Shown piece after piece: positions 24,623 through 31,681 of a stretch of DNA of 64,000 nucleotides. Under the pieces are notes generated by a model that searched no databases, was not told the DNA's origin, and saw only the letters and a program-made list of their open reading frames with translations. This DNA is from RGIG250 sp964540025. Its GTDB lineage: Bacteria; Bacillota; Negativicutes; Selenomonadales; Selenomonadaceae. The DNA is taken from assembly GCA_964540025.1 (NCBI GenBank), contig CAZIKQ010000002.1, positions 60,557-124,556 on the forward strand, read 5' to 3'. The translations under genes were made by a program, and so were the position numbers. Each line of letters opens with the position of its first letter. The first letter of the stretch is position 1.

Positions 24623-25564
24623 ATGGAGGACATTGCGCAGGAGCTTCTTAATGGCAACCGTCTGGCTCTTTCCCGTGCTATCACGGCTATTGAGAATGAG
24701 TACGAAAATGCCACTGAGATCATGAAAAAGCTCTATCCGCATACTGGCCATGCATATGTGCTCGGTATTACCGGCCCTCCGGGCGCCGGCAAAAGTACGT
24801 TGACAGACAAAATCGCCAAAACGTTCCGCAGTCAGGGAAAGACTGTTGGTATTGTCGCTATTGACCCAAGCAGTCCCTTTACCGGCGGCGCTATTTTGGG
24901 TGATCGTATTCGTATGAACAGCCTTACGCTTGATGAAGGTGTTTTCATCCGCAGTATGGGTACCCGCGGGAGCCTTGGCGGCTTGTCTCATAAAACAGCT
25001 GACGCTGTTAAAGCCATCGATGCATTCGGGACAGATGTCATCATAGTTGAAACTGTCGGCGTCGGCCAGTCCGAGGTCGATATTGTAAAAGCTGCAGACA
25101 CGACAGCAGTCGTATTGATCCCTGGCATGGGTGACGATATTCAGGCTATTAAGGCCGGTATCCTTGAAATTGGTGATATTTTTGTCATTAATAAGGCTGA
25201 CCATGATGGCGCTGATAAGTTAGCCACTGAGCTTAATATGATGCTTGATCTTGACGGCGTGATGAAAGATTGGCGTCCGCCTATCATGAAGTGCGTCGGC
25301 AATCAAAACATCGGTGTCAAAGAACTCGTTGCAAAGTTTCATGAGCATCGCGATCATATTGAAGCAAATGGTGAATTGGCTAAACGGCGTACTGAGCGTG
25401 TCAAGAATGAATTGCTTGATCTTCTGAGCAGCAGGATTGAGTCCTACATCCGCGGTAAGATCGTCGACAATGGTGAAATTGAGACCATGGTTGAGAATAT
25501 CAAATCACGCACAACTGATCCATATTCTGTTGCCGCAGATATTATGCAAAACATGCTTAAATAG
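24623..25564 (+). CDS. meaB: Methylmalonyl-CoA mutase-associated GTPase MeaB
   Basis: G3E-family GTPase that loads adenosylcobalamin into the mutase and protects it from inactivation. 313 residues; P-loop GITGPPGAGKSTL near residue 48, the switch/Walker B region with VETVGVGQSEVD, and the base-recognition NKAD. The start ATG 24623 is chosen for AAGGTGG 8 nt upstream; an in-frame ATG at 24599 has no SD and lies immediately behind the hairpin at 24560-24590. Codon use is less extreme than in the flanking enzyme genes, in line with a chaperone needed in smaller amounts. Confidence 0.93.
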   Translation: MEDIAQELLNGNRLALSRAITAIENEYENATEIMKKLYPHTGHAYVLGITGPPGAGKSTLTDKIAKTFRSQGKTVGIVAIDPSSPFTGGAILGDRIRMNSLTLDEGVFIRSMGTRGSLGGLSHKTADAVKAIDAFGTDVIIVETVGVGQSEVDIVKAADTTAVVLIPGMGDDIQAIKAGILEIGDIFVINKADHDGADKLATELNMMLDLDGVMKDWRPPIMKCVGNQNIGVKELVAKFHEHRDHIEANGELAKRRTERVKNELLDLLSSRIESYIRGKIVDNGEIETMVENIKSRTTDPYSVAADIMQNMLK

Positions 25565-25593
25565 AGCTCTAATTTAATGTAGGAGGTTTTATC

Positions 25594-26031
25594 ATGTCCA
25601 AATTTAAAGTTCTTGGTGTAGATCATCTTGGTATCGCTTGCGGCGATCTTGAAACCGGCAGCAAATTCTGGGGCGAGATCCTCGGTGTTGCTAAGACTGG
25701 CGAGGAGTCCGTTGCTTCTCAGAAGGTTACCACTGTATTCCATCCCATGTGGAATGGTTCCCAGGCTGAGCTCCTCGTTCCCCTGAATGGCGATCCTGAG
25801 AGCCCGATTGCTAAGTGGATGGCTTCCAACGGCGGCAAAGGCGGTATTCAGCATGTCGCTCTCCGCGTTGATAACCTCGCAGCTGCTATTGAAGAACTCA
25901 TGGCTAAGGGCGTAGCAATGATTGATAAGGCTCCGCGTCGTGGTGCTGGCGGTGCTGATATTGCTTTCATTCACCCGAAAGCTACTGGTGGCATTCTCCT
26001 TGAACTGTGCCAGCTCCGGGATGAGGAATAA
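25594..26031 (+). CDS. mce: Methylmalonyl-CoA epimerase
   Basis: Converts (R)- to (S)-methylmalonyl-CoA, linking the mutase to the decarboxylase. 145 residues, two VOC (glyoxalase-like) beta-alpha-beta-beta-beta modules; metal ligands are recognisable as the His in VDHLGIACGD, the His in GIQHVALRVD and the Glu in ILLELCQL. AGGAGG precedes ATG 25594. Length and motifs are standard. Confidence 0.94.
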   Translation: MSKFKVLGVDHLGIACGDLETGSKFWGEILGVAKTGEESVASQKVTTVFHPMWNGSQAELLVPLNGDPESPIAKWMASNGGKGGIQHVALRVDNLAAAIEELMAKGVAMIDKAPRRGAGGADIAFIHPKATGGILLELCQLRDEE

Positions 26032-26122
26032 TTTTTTTCAAAAGTACTTGCAATTTTGTGAGTTTTAATGCAAAATAGTACCGGAGATAATTAAATAAAT
26101 TAATCCTATTAGGAGGCATAAA

Positions 26123-27652
26123 ATGGCTACTGTTCAGGAAAAAATCAAATTGATGAAGGCCAAGAAAGAGCACTTCATGCAGGGTGGCGGTCAGAAGCAG
26201 ATCGACAAGCAGCATCAGAAGGGCAAGCTCACCTCTCGTGAGCGCTTGGATCTCCTCTTTGATGAGGGGACTTTCGTCGAACTCGATCTCCTCGTTAAGC
26301 ATCGTTGCGTAAATTTCGGTCAGGATAAGAAAGAGAATCCGGGCGAAGGCGTAACCGTTGGTTACGGCACTGTAGACGGACGTCTTGTCTACGCTTTTGC
26401 CCAGGACTTTACCGTTGAGGGTGGTTCCCTTGGTGAGATGCATGCAAAGAAGATCTGGAAAGTCCAGGATCTTTCCATGAAGATGGGTGCGCCCTGCATT
26501 GGTCTCAATGATTCCGGCGGCGCTCGTATTCAGGAAGCTTGCGATGCTCTTTGTGGCTACGGCGGAATCTTCTTCCGTAACACTGCTGCTTCCGGTGTTG
26601 TTCCCCAGATTTCTGCAATCATGGGACCCTCTGCTGGTGGCGCAGTTTATTCTCCGGCTATCACCGACTTTATCTACATGGTAAAGAACACCTCTCAGAT
26701 GTTCATTACCGGACCGGCTGTTGTTGAGTCTGTAACTGGTGAGAAGATTACTGCTGAGGCACTCGGTGGTGCTATGACCCATAACACCAAGTCAGGTTGC
26801 GCTCATTTCGTTGCTGAGAATGATGAAGACTGCATTAAGCAGATTCGTTACCTCCTCAGCTTCCTGCCCAGCAACAACATGGAGGAAACTCCGATTGTGG
26901 ATTGCACTGATGATCCGCTCCGTATGGATGAGGGTCTCAATACGATCATTCCGGATAACCCGAATGCTCCTTATGACATGAAGGAAGTTATCCGCATGAT
27001 TGCTGATAACGGCGAGTTCTATGAAGTTCATCAGTACTTTGCAACCAATATCATTACCTGTTTCGCTCGTTTCGATGGCCGCACTGTAGGTATCATCGCT
27101 AACCAGCCGAAGGTAATGGCTGGCTGCCTTGACTGCGATGCTTCCGATAAGTCCTCCCGTTTCATTCGTTTCTGCGATGCTTTCAACATTCCTTTGCTGA
27201 ACATGGTTGACGTTCCGGGCTTCCTCCCTGGCCGTGGCCAGGAGCATATGGGCATCATTCGCCATGGTGCAAAGATGCTTTATGCTTACAGCGAAGCTAC
27301 TGTTCCTAAGATTACGCTTATCATTCGTAAGTCTTACGGTGGTTCCTACATCGCTATGTGCTCCCGCGAAGTTGGTGCAGACCAGGTTATCGCTTGGCCT
27401 TCTTCTGAAATCGCTGTTATGGGACCTGCTGGTGCAGCTAACATCATCTTCCGTAAGGATCCGGATCGTGAGCAGCGCACTGCTGAGTACGTTGAGGAGT
27501 TCGCTACCCCGTACAAGGCTGCCGAGCGTGGTTATGTTGACTACGTCATCGAGCCGAAGGAAACCCGTCCTCGCATTATCCAGTCCCTCAACATGCTTGC
27601 TACCAAGCGTGAGGTTGGCCCGGCTAAGAAGCACGGCAACATTCCTTTGTAA
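26123..27652 (+). CDS. mmdA: Methylmalonyl-CoA decarboxylase, carboxyltransferase (alpha) subunit
   Basis: Transfers the carboxyl group of (S)-methylmalonyl-CoA to the biotin of MmdC, giving propionyl-CoA. 509 residues with two crotonase-like halves: NDSGGARIQEACDALCG and GPSAGGAVYSP in the first; DVPGFLPGRGQEHMGIIRHG and IRKSYGGSYIAM in the second. SD AGGAGG precedes ATG 26123. The 91-bp gap before it contains TTGCAA-17-CAAAAT, a possible weak internal promoter. Propionyl-CoA carboxylase beta chains are homologous, but the adjacent short biotin carrier and the mmdE-like gene point to the decarboxylase. Confidence 0.92.
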   Translation: MATVQEKIKLMKAKKEHFMQGGGQKQIDKQHQKGKLTSRERLDLLFDEGTFVELDLLVKHRCVNFGQDKKENPGEGVTVGYGTVDGRLVYAFAQDFTVEGGSLGEMHAKKIWKVQDLSMKMGAPCIGLNDSGGARIQEACDALCGYGGIFFRNTAASGVVPQISAIMGPSAGGAVYSPAITDFIYMVKNTSQMFITGPAVVESVTGEKITAEALGGAMTHNTKSGCAHFVAENDEDCIKQIRYLLSFLPSNNMEETPIVDCTDDPLRMDEGLNTIIPDNPNAPYDMKEVIRMIADNGEFYEVHQYFATNIITCFARFDGRTVGIIANQPKVMAGCLDCDASDKSSRFIRFCDAFNIPLLNMVDVPGFLPGRGQEHMGIIRHGAKMLYAYSEATVPKITLIIRKSYGGSYIAMCSREVGADQVIAWPSSEIAVMGPAGAANIIFRKDPDREQRTAEYVEEFATPYKAAERGYVDYVIEPKETRPRIIQSLNMLATKREVGPAKKHGNIPL

Positions 27653-27667
27653 TCGGAGGTTCTCAAG

Positions 27668-27805
27668 GTGGGAACGACCAGCGTAACACCTGAAACGGTT
27701 GCTGTTCTTACAGCTGCTGTTCAGCAGATGTATGGAAAAAATTACATCGCTGTACGCGTACAGCCCAACAATATGTGGACGATTGCTTCCAGACTCCGCC
27801 TTTAA
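27668..27805 (+). CDS. mmdE: MmdE-like small subunit of methylmalonyl-CoA decarboxylase (45 residues)
   Basis: A microgene: GTG 27668 with SD GGAGG (27655-27659) at 8 nt, 45 codons, TAA at 27803-27805. The product starts MGTTSVTPETVAVLTAAVQ and ends NMWTIASRLRL. Helix plus a terminal Trp-x3/4-Arg segment resembles the epsilon subunit and the C-terminal tail of the delta (OadG-like) subunit of Veillonella decarboxylase. It sits exactly between mmdA and the biotin carrier as in Veillonella, except that mmdD is absent. Codon use (GCT, GTT, CGC, CGT) matches its neighbours. Its stop lies in the loop of a strong hairpin. Confidence 0.75.
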   Translation: MGTTSVTPETVAVLTAAVQQMYGKNYIAVRVQPNNMWTIASRLRL

Positions 27806-27819
27806 TGGCGGAGGTCTGG
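27789..27819 (+). promoter_or_regulatory. Strong hairpin across the mmdE stop codon
   Basis: CCAGACTCCGCC (27789-27800), loop TTTAAT containing most of the TAA stop, GGCGGAGGTCTGG (27807-27819), one bulged base. No T-tract follows. Likely an RNA-stability or processing element, or a partial terminator, between mmdE and mmdC. Confidence 0.6.
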
Positions 27820-27859
27820 TGGGCGTTCAAATATAAATGATGTTTTGGAGGAATCTCAA

Positions 27860-28264
27860 GTGAAAAAATTTAACATTACCGTAAATGGTCAGGCTTATGA
27901 AGTTGAAGTTGAAGAAGTAGGCGGCGCTGCTGCTCCCAGGGCTGCTGCTCCGAAGGCTGCTCCGGCTCCGGCCGCTGCTCCTGCCCCGGCTCCGGCCGCT
28001 GCTCCTGCCCCGGCTCCGGCTGCTGCTCCTGCTGCAACCGCTGCTGCTGGCGAGACCGCCATTGCAGCTCCGATGCCGGGCAAGGTTCTCAAGGTTAACG
28101 TAACTGTTGGTCAGGCTGTTAATGCTGGCGATAATCTCCTCATCCTCGAAGCTATGAAGATGCAGAACGAGATCCTCGCTGATTGCGGCGGCACTGTAAA
28201 GGCTATCAACGCTCAGGTTGGTGCCAATGTACAGGCTGGCGACACCCTCGTTATCATCGGCTAA
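27860..28264 (+). CDS. mmdC: Methylmalonyl-CoA decarboxylase biotin carrier (gamma) subunit
   Basis: 134 residues. A short beta N-terminus, an Ala/Pro-rich flexible linker (about residues 23-65), then a biotinyl domain with the modified Lys100 in LEAMKMQNE. Carries the carboxyl group from MmdA to the membrane subunit for decarboxylation coupled to sodium export in relatives. GTG 27860 follows GGAGGA by 7 nt; an upstream in-frame ATG would overlap that SD. Last gene of the operon, followed at once by a strong terminator; the mmdB membrane gene that usually follows is not here. Confidence 0.92.
   Translation: MKKFNITVNGQAYEVEVEEVGGAAAPRAAAPKAAPAPAAAPAPAPAAAPAPAPAAAPAATAAAGETAIAAPMPGKVLKVNVTVGQAVNAGDNLLILEAMKMQNEILADCGGTVKAINAQVGANVQAGDTLVIIG
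27971..28018 (+). repeat. Two perfect 24-bp tandem repeats in the MmdC linker
   Basis: A 24-bp unit beginning GCCGCTGCTCCTGCC occurs at 27971-27994 and 27995-28018, with a partial third copy behind. It encodes eight residues of the Ala/Pro linker, so unit gain or loss keeps the frame. Confidence 0.8.
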
Positions 28265-28285
28265 TTCAGTCGACGGTTTTCTAAG

Positions 28286-28323
28286 AAAAAAGGCACTGTC
28301 TTCGGACAGTGCCTTTTTTTTCA
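28286..28323 (+). terminator. Strong terminator of the propionate operon
   Basis: AAAAAAGGCACTGTC, UUCG tetraloop (28301-28304), GACAGTGCC followed by eight T. Textbook Rho-independent terminator 20 bp after mmdC. Confidence 0.95.
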
Positions 28324-28454
28324 TAACAATCCTCCAGTTAGACCGGGGGTTCAGTAAACCTTATAGGTATGAGTCTCTACAAAAAAATCCTCCCTATGAT
28401 AAGATATAGTTGCGGTCCGTCAACTGCAACGAATAGATCAGGGGAGGGATATCA

Positions 28455-28493
28455 ATGACCAATGGCAGGATGTGCATGGTTTATCAAATGTGA
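28455..28493 (+). CDS. Possible methionine-rich leader peptide (12 residues)
   Basis: ATG 28455 with GGGGAGGG 6 nt upstream, 12 codons, TGA. Product MTNGRMCMVYQM: four Met and one Cys in twelve residues. It lies before a terminator-like hairpin and upstream of SAM-cycle genes. Could be chance; nothing but the SD, the composition and the location supports it. Confidence 0.35.
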   Translation: MTNGRMCMVYQM

Positions 28494-28611
28494 ATGAGAA
28501 AAAGATGACTACATACGTGAAAATCTAAAAGAGGACGGAGTATTGGAGCGCTGATTCTGGATTTAGCTGTAAATCCTGACTGATATTATAAGGCCTTTCA
28601 GGCCGTTAAAG

Positions 28612-28642
28612 CCTCTTGGTCAGGCCAGAGGATATTTTTATT
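28612..28642 (+). terminator. Candidate attenuator terminator
   Basis: CCTCT-(bulged T)-GG pairs with CCAGAGG, loop TCAGG, followed by ATATTTTTATT. Its left arm and loop overlap GTCAGG, which can pair with CCTGAC about 40 nt upstream. Confidence 0.5.
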
Positions 28643-28728
28643 GCAGATAATCTTTATATTTTTTCTTTTTTGCTATATAATATACTTGTTTTAGTTTAAC
28701 TTGAATATGTATAAGGGGAACTTTATCT

Positions 28729-31653
28729 ATGGAATTAAATCAGGTATATTCCGGGTTTAAGCTTATCAGTAAAAATATAATAGAGGAGTCTGCTTCTGAA
28801 ACCTTTGAGTTTATTCATCTAAAAAGTGGAGCCAGGCTTTTGTATTTGAAGAGGGATGACGATAATAAAGCATTCTCTATTTCGTTTAAGACGACACCTG
28901 CTGATGATATGGGCATCCCTCATATTGTTGAGCATTCAACCCTTTGTGGGTCCAGAAAATTCCCGATAAAGGAGCCATTTGTAGAACTGGCAAAGGGTTC
29001 ATTGAATACGTTCTTAAATGCAATGACCTTTCCGGATAAGACAATGTATCCTGTGGCCAGTTGTAACGATAAGGATTTCCATAATTTGATTGATGTATAC
29101 TTAGACGCCGTATTCTACCCTAATATTTATAGTGACAAAAATATACTTCGCCAGGAAGGCTGGCATTTCGAGCTTGAAAACGAGGAAGCGCCGCTTGAAT
29201 ATAGTGGTGTGGTTTTTAACGAGATGAAAGGAGCATTGTCTTCACCGGAAGACCTTCTTGAAAATGAAATAATGAGGGCTCTTTTCCCGGATAATACATA
29301 TAGTTATGAATCAGGAGGAAATCCTGCTGCGATTCCCAGGCTTACCCAGGAAGAATTTGAGAATTTCCACAGAAAATTTTATCATCCATCAAATAGCTAT
29401 ATTTTCTTCTATGGAAAACTTGATATAGAAGAACAGCTTGCTTTTCTAAATAATGAATATTTATCCTCATTTGATAAAATATATGTAGACTCTTGTATTC
29501 CAATGCAATCATCCTTTAAGGAAATAAAGAGAATTAAGTCTTTCTATCCAATTGGAAAGGATGAATCACCTGAGGGCAAGTCCTTCCTGAATTATAGCTT
29601 CGTTGTAAACAGGGTTTTGGACAATATAGACAGGATTGGTTTGTCAGTGCTTGTTCAGGCCCTTTTATTGTCAGAGGCTTCACCTTTTAGAAAGGTGATT
29701 ATAGATTCAAAGCTGGGGAAGGATTTTAGTGCATCCCTCGAAGATGCCGTTCTTCAGCCCTATATCTCCCTGACTGCGTTGAACGCCAACCAGGAAGATG
29801 GAGGGAGATATTTAAGCCTCATTATGGATACGGCAAGAAAGCTTGTAGATAATGGTATTGATAGAAAACTTTTGGAAGCGGCATTAAATGTTTTGGAATT
29901 TAGGATTAGAGAGGCGGATTTTAATCAGTATCCCAAGGGAATCATATACGCTATAGAAGTAATGAATAGCTGGCTCTATGGTAGAGATCCGGCCGAGTAC
30001 CTGTATTTTGAGGAAGCTTTTAATATATTGCGGGAGAAGCTGGATAAAGGTTATTTTGAGCGGTTGTTAAGGGAGATGATTCTGGAAAATAATCATGGCG
30101 CTCTCATTACTTTTATACCCGACAACGAATTGGGAGAAAAGAACGAAAAAAGAGAACGGCAAGAGCTTGATGAAATAAAAACACATTTGACTAAAGCTCA
30201 ACTGGAAGAAATAATGGCCATAGATGATAAGCTTAAGGCACGTCAGGCGACGGCTGATTCTCCTGAGGCATTAGCAACGATTCCCCTGCTTAATATCTCT
30301 GATATTGAAGCGAAGCCAAAAGAATATCCTCTTGAGGTACAGAAAGAGAATATGGTTGAGTACTTATGGACAGATGTACCTACCAATGGAATTACCTATT
30401 TATCATTGTATTTTGATGCATCTGTAATTCTTCAGAGTGACATCCAGTATGCAATGCTGCTGTTGGATATATTAGGCAGCATTGATACGGAAAAAAGAAA
30501 GTATTCAGACTTAATCAACCTCACAGATCTTAATACAGGGGGTATTTATTATAATCTAAACGCCGTGGGCAAAGACAACAATATAAGGGATTATGTTCCA
30601 TTATTTACTGTATCTGTTAAGTGCCTTAATTCTAAGCTTTCGGAAACCGTAGGAATTTTGCGGGAAATTTTGACAGGGACATGTTTTGATAACCGTCAAA
30701 GGCTCCGCGATTTGCTGGCTGAAACAAAATCATCTGCGGAGCTGGCTATTCTTCGCTCTCCACATACCGTCATGTTTTCCAGATTAAAATCTTATATATT
30801 ACCTGTGGCAGCATATAATGATCAGAAAGTATTACCCTACTACTATTTTGTTTCAGAACTATTAGGTGATTTTGAAAATAAGTTTGAAGTAATCAGAGAA
30901 AGGCTTACTAGTGTTTCAAAGCGTTTGTTTAACCGCCATAATTTGAAGATTGGGATTACGGCACCGGCCAAAGACCAGTCCTTTATTAAGAAAAATGTAG
31001 AATCCTTGCTGAATGCATTGGATAATGCCGCGCAGGCTTCAACGGTCCATGAATTTAAGTGTTCCCCGTTAAACGAAGGCTTGATGATATCAAGTCAGGT
31101 ACAGTATGTTGGCAAAGCAGGTAATTTCCGCAGGCTTGATAAGGGCTATAAATTTCATGGTGCAATGCTTCTCCTGGAAACGATAATGCGGTATGATTAT
31201 CTGTGGCTCAAGATAAGAGTGCAGGGTGGAGCCTATGGCGCTTTTGCTCATATAGAACGAAATGGAACGGCATTGTTTGCTTCATACAGAGATCCTAACC
31301 TTTCTGAGACAATAAGTGTTTTTGACGGGATTTCAGATTATCTGACCAATCTTGAGATTAGCGATAGGGAGATAACAAAGTATATAATAGGCACAATTAG
31401 CGGCATAGATGCTCCGAAAACTCCCAAGAACATCGGTCAGGCAGCCAGAAACTGTTATTTTCAGGGTGTGACCCTTGCTGACAGACAAAAAGTCAGGGAT
31501 GAGGTTCTTTCAGCGTCATTAAAGGACATCAGGAATTTGGCGGAAATTGTTGACCAGTGCATGAAACAGAATATTCTTTGTGCAATAGGCAACGAAAATG
31601 TAATCAGAGAAAATTCCAGGCTGTTCAAGTCTGTAAAATCGATTATTGTTTAA
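28729..31653 (+). CDS. M16C-family zinc metallopeptidase (presequence-protease/PreP-like)
   Basis: 974 residues, the usual length of the four-domain, clam-shaped M16C peptidases that degrade peptides into small fragments. The inverted zinc motif HxxEH is at 65-69 (HIVEH), with the downstream glutamate in NEMKGALSSPEDL. The second half (from about 520) is the catalytically inactive pair of domains; a C-terminal segment WLKIRVQGGAYGAFA carries the Arg/Tyr substrate-binding region. No signal peptide, so cytoplasmic. SD AAGGGGAA precedes ATG 28729. It is 28 bp upstream of ahcY, so the two may be co-transcribed. Confidence 0.9.
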   Translation: MELNQVYSGFKLISKNIIEESASETFEFIHLKSGARLLYLKRDDDNKAFSISFKTTPADDMGIPHIVEHSTLCGSRKFPIKEPFVELAKGSLNTFLNAMTFPDKTMYPVASCNDKDFHNLIDVYLDAVFYPNIYSDKNILRQEGWHFELENEEAPLEYSGVVFNEMKGALSSPEDLLENEIMRALFPDNTYSYESGGNPAAIPRLTQEEFENFHRKFYHPSNSYIFFYGKLDIEEQLAFLNNEYLSSFDKIYVDSCIPMQSSFKEIKRIKSFYPIGKDESPEGKSFLNYSFVVNRVLDNIDRIGLSVLVQALLLSEASPFRKVIIDSKLGKDFSASLEDAVLQPYISLTALNANQEDGGRYLSLIMDTARKLVDNGIDRKLLEAALNVLEFRIREADFNQYPKGIIYAIEVMNSWLYGRDPAEYLYFEEAFNILREKLDKGYFERLLREMILENNHGALITFIPDNELGEKNEKRERQELDEIKTHLTKAQLEEIMAIDDKLKARQATADSPEALATIPLLNISDIEAKPKEYPLEVQKENMVEYLWTDVPTNGITYLSLYFDASVILQSDIQYAMLLLDILGSIDTEKRKYSDLINLTDLNTGGIYYNLNAVGKDNNIRDYVPLFTVSVKCLNSKLSETVGILREILTGTCFDNRQRLRDLLAETKSSAELAILRSPHTVMFSRLKSYILPVAAYNDQKVLPYYYFVSELLGDFENKFEVIRERLTSVSKRLFNRHNLKIGITAPAKDQSFIKKNVESLLNALDNAAQASTVHEFKCSPLNEGLMISSQVQYVGKAGNFRRLDKGYKFHGAMLLLETIMRYDYLWLKIRVQGGAYGAFAHIERNGTALFASYRDPNLSETISVFDGISDYLTNLEISDREITKYIIGTISGIDAPKTPKNIGQAARNCYFQGVTLADRQKVRDEVLSASLKDIRNLAEIVDQCMKQNILCAIGNENVIRENSRLFKSVKSIIV

Positions 31654-31681
31654 TTATACATTTAGAAAGAAGGAAAATAAA

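Larger units (their letters stand above)
28324..28728 (+). promoter_or_regulatory. Structured leader region upstream of the M16 peptidase/ahcY/mtaD genes
   Basis: No full gene. In order: CCTCCC (28389-28394), which can pair with GGGAGG (28442-28447); an 8-bp hairpin GTTGCGGT/ACTGCAAC (28409-28430) between them; a mini-ORF at 28455-28493; CCTGAC (28575-28580), able to pair with GTCAGG (28619-28624); hairpin GGCCT/AGGCC (28592-28604); a terminator-like hairpin CCTCTTGG/CCAGAGG (28612-28631) followed by ATATTTTTATT; then TATAAT at 28676-28681 without a good -35. The mutually exclusive pairings suggest an attenuator. No known riboswitch consensus was recognised. Confidence 0.45.

Noticed and set aside
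27895..28092. Gly/Ala-rich minus-strand frame opposite the MmdC linker
   Set aside because: Complement of the Ala/Pro repeat; low complexity, no start signal.
28324..28728. Known SAM or SAH riboswitch upstream of ahcY
   Set aside because: The conserved cores of these classes are not present; only an uncharacterised leader structure can be claimed.
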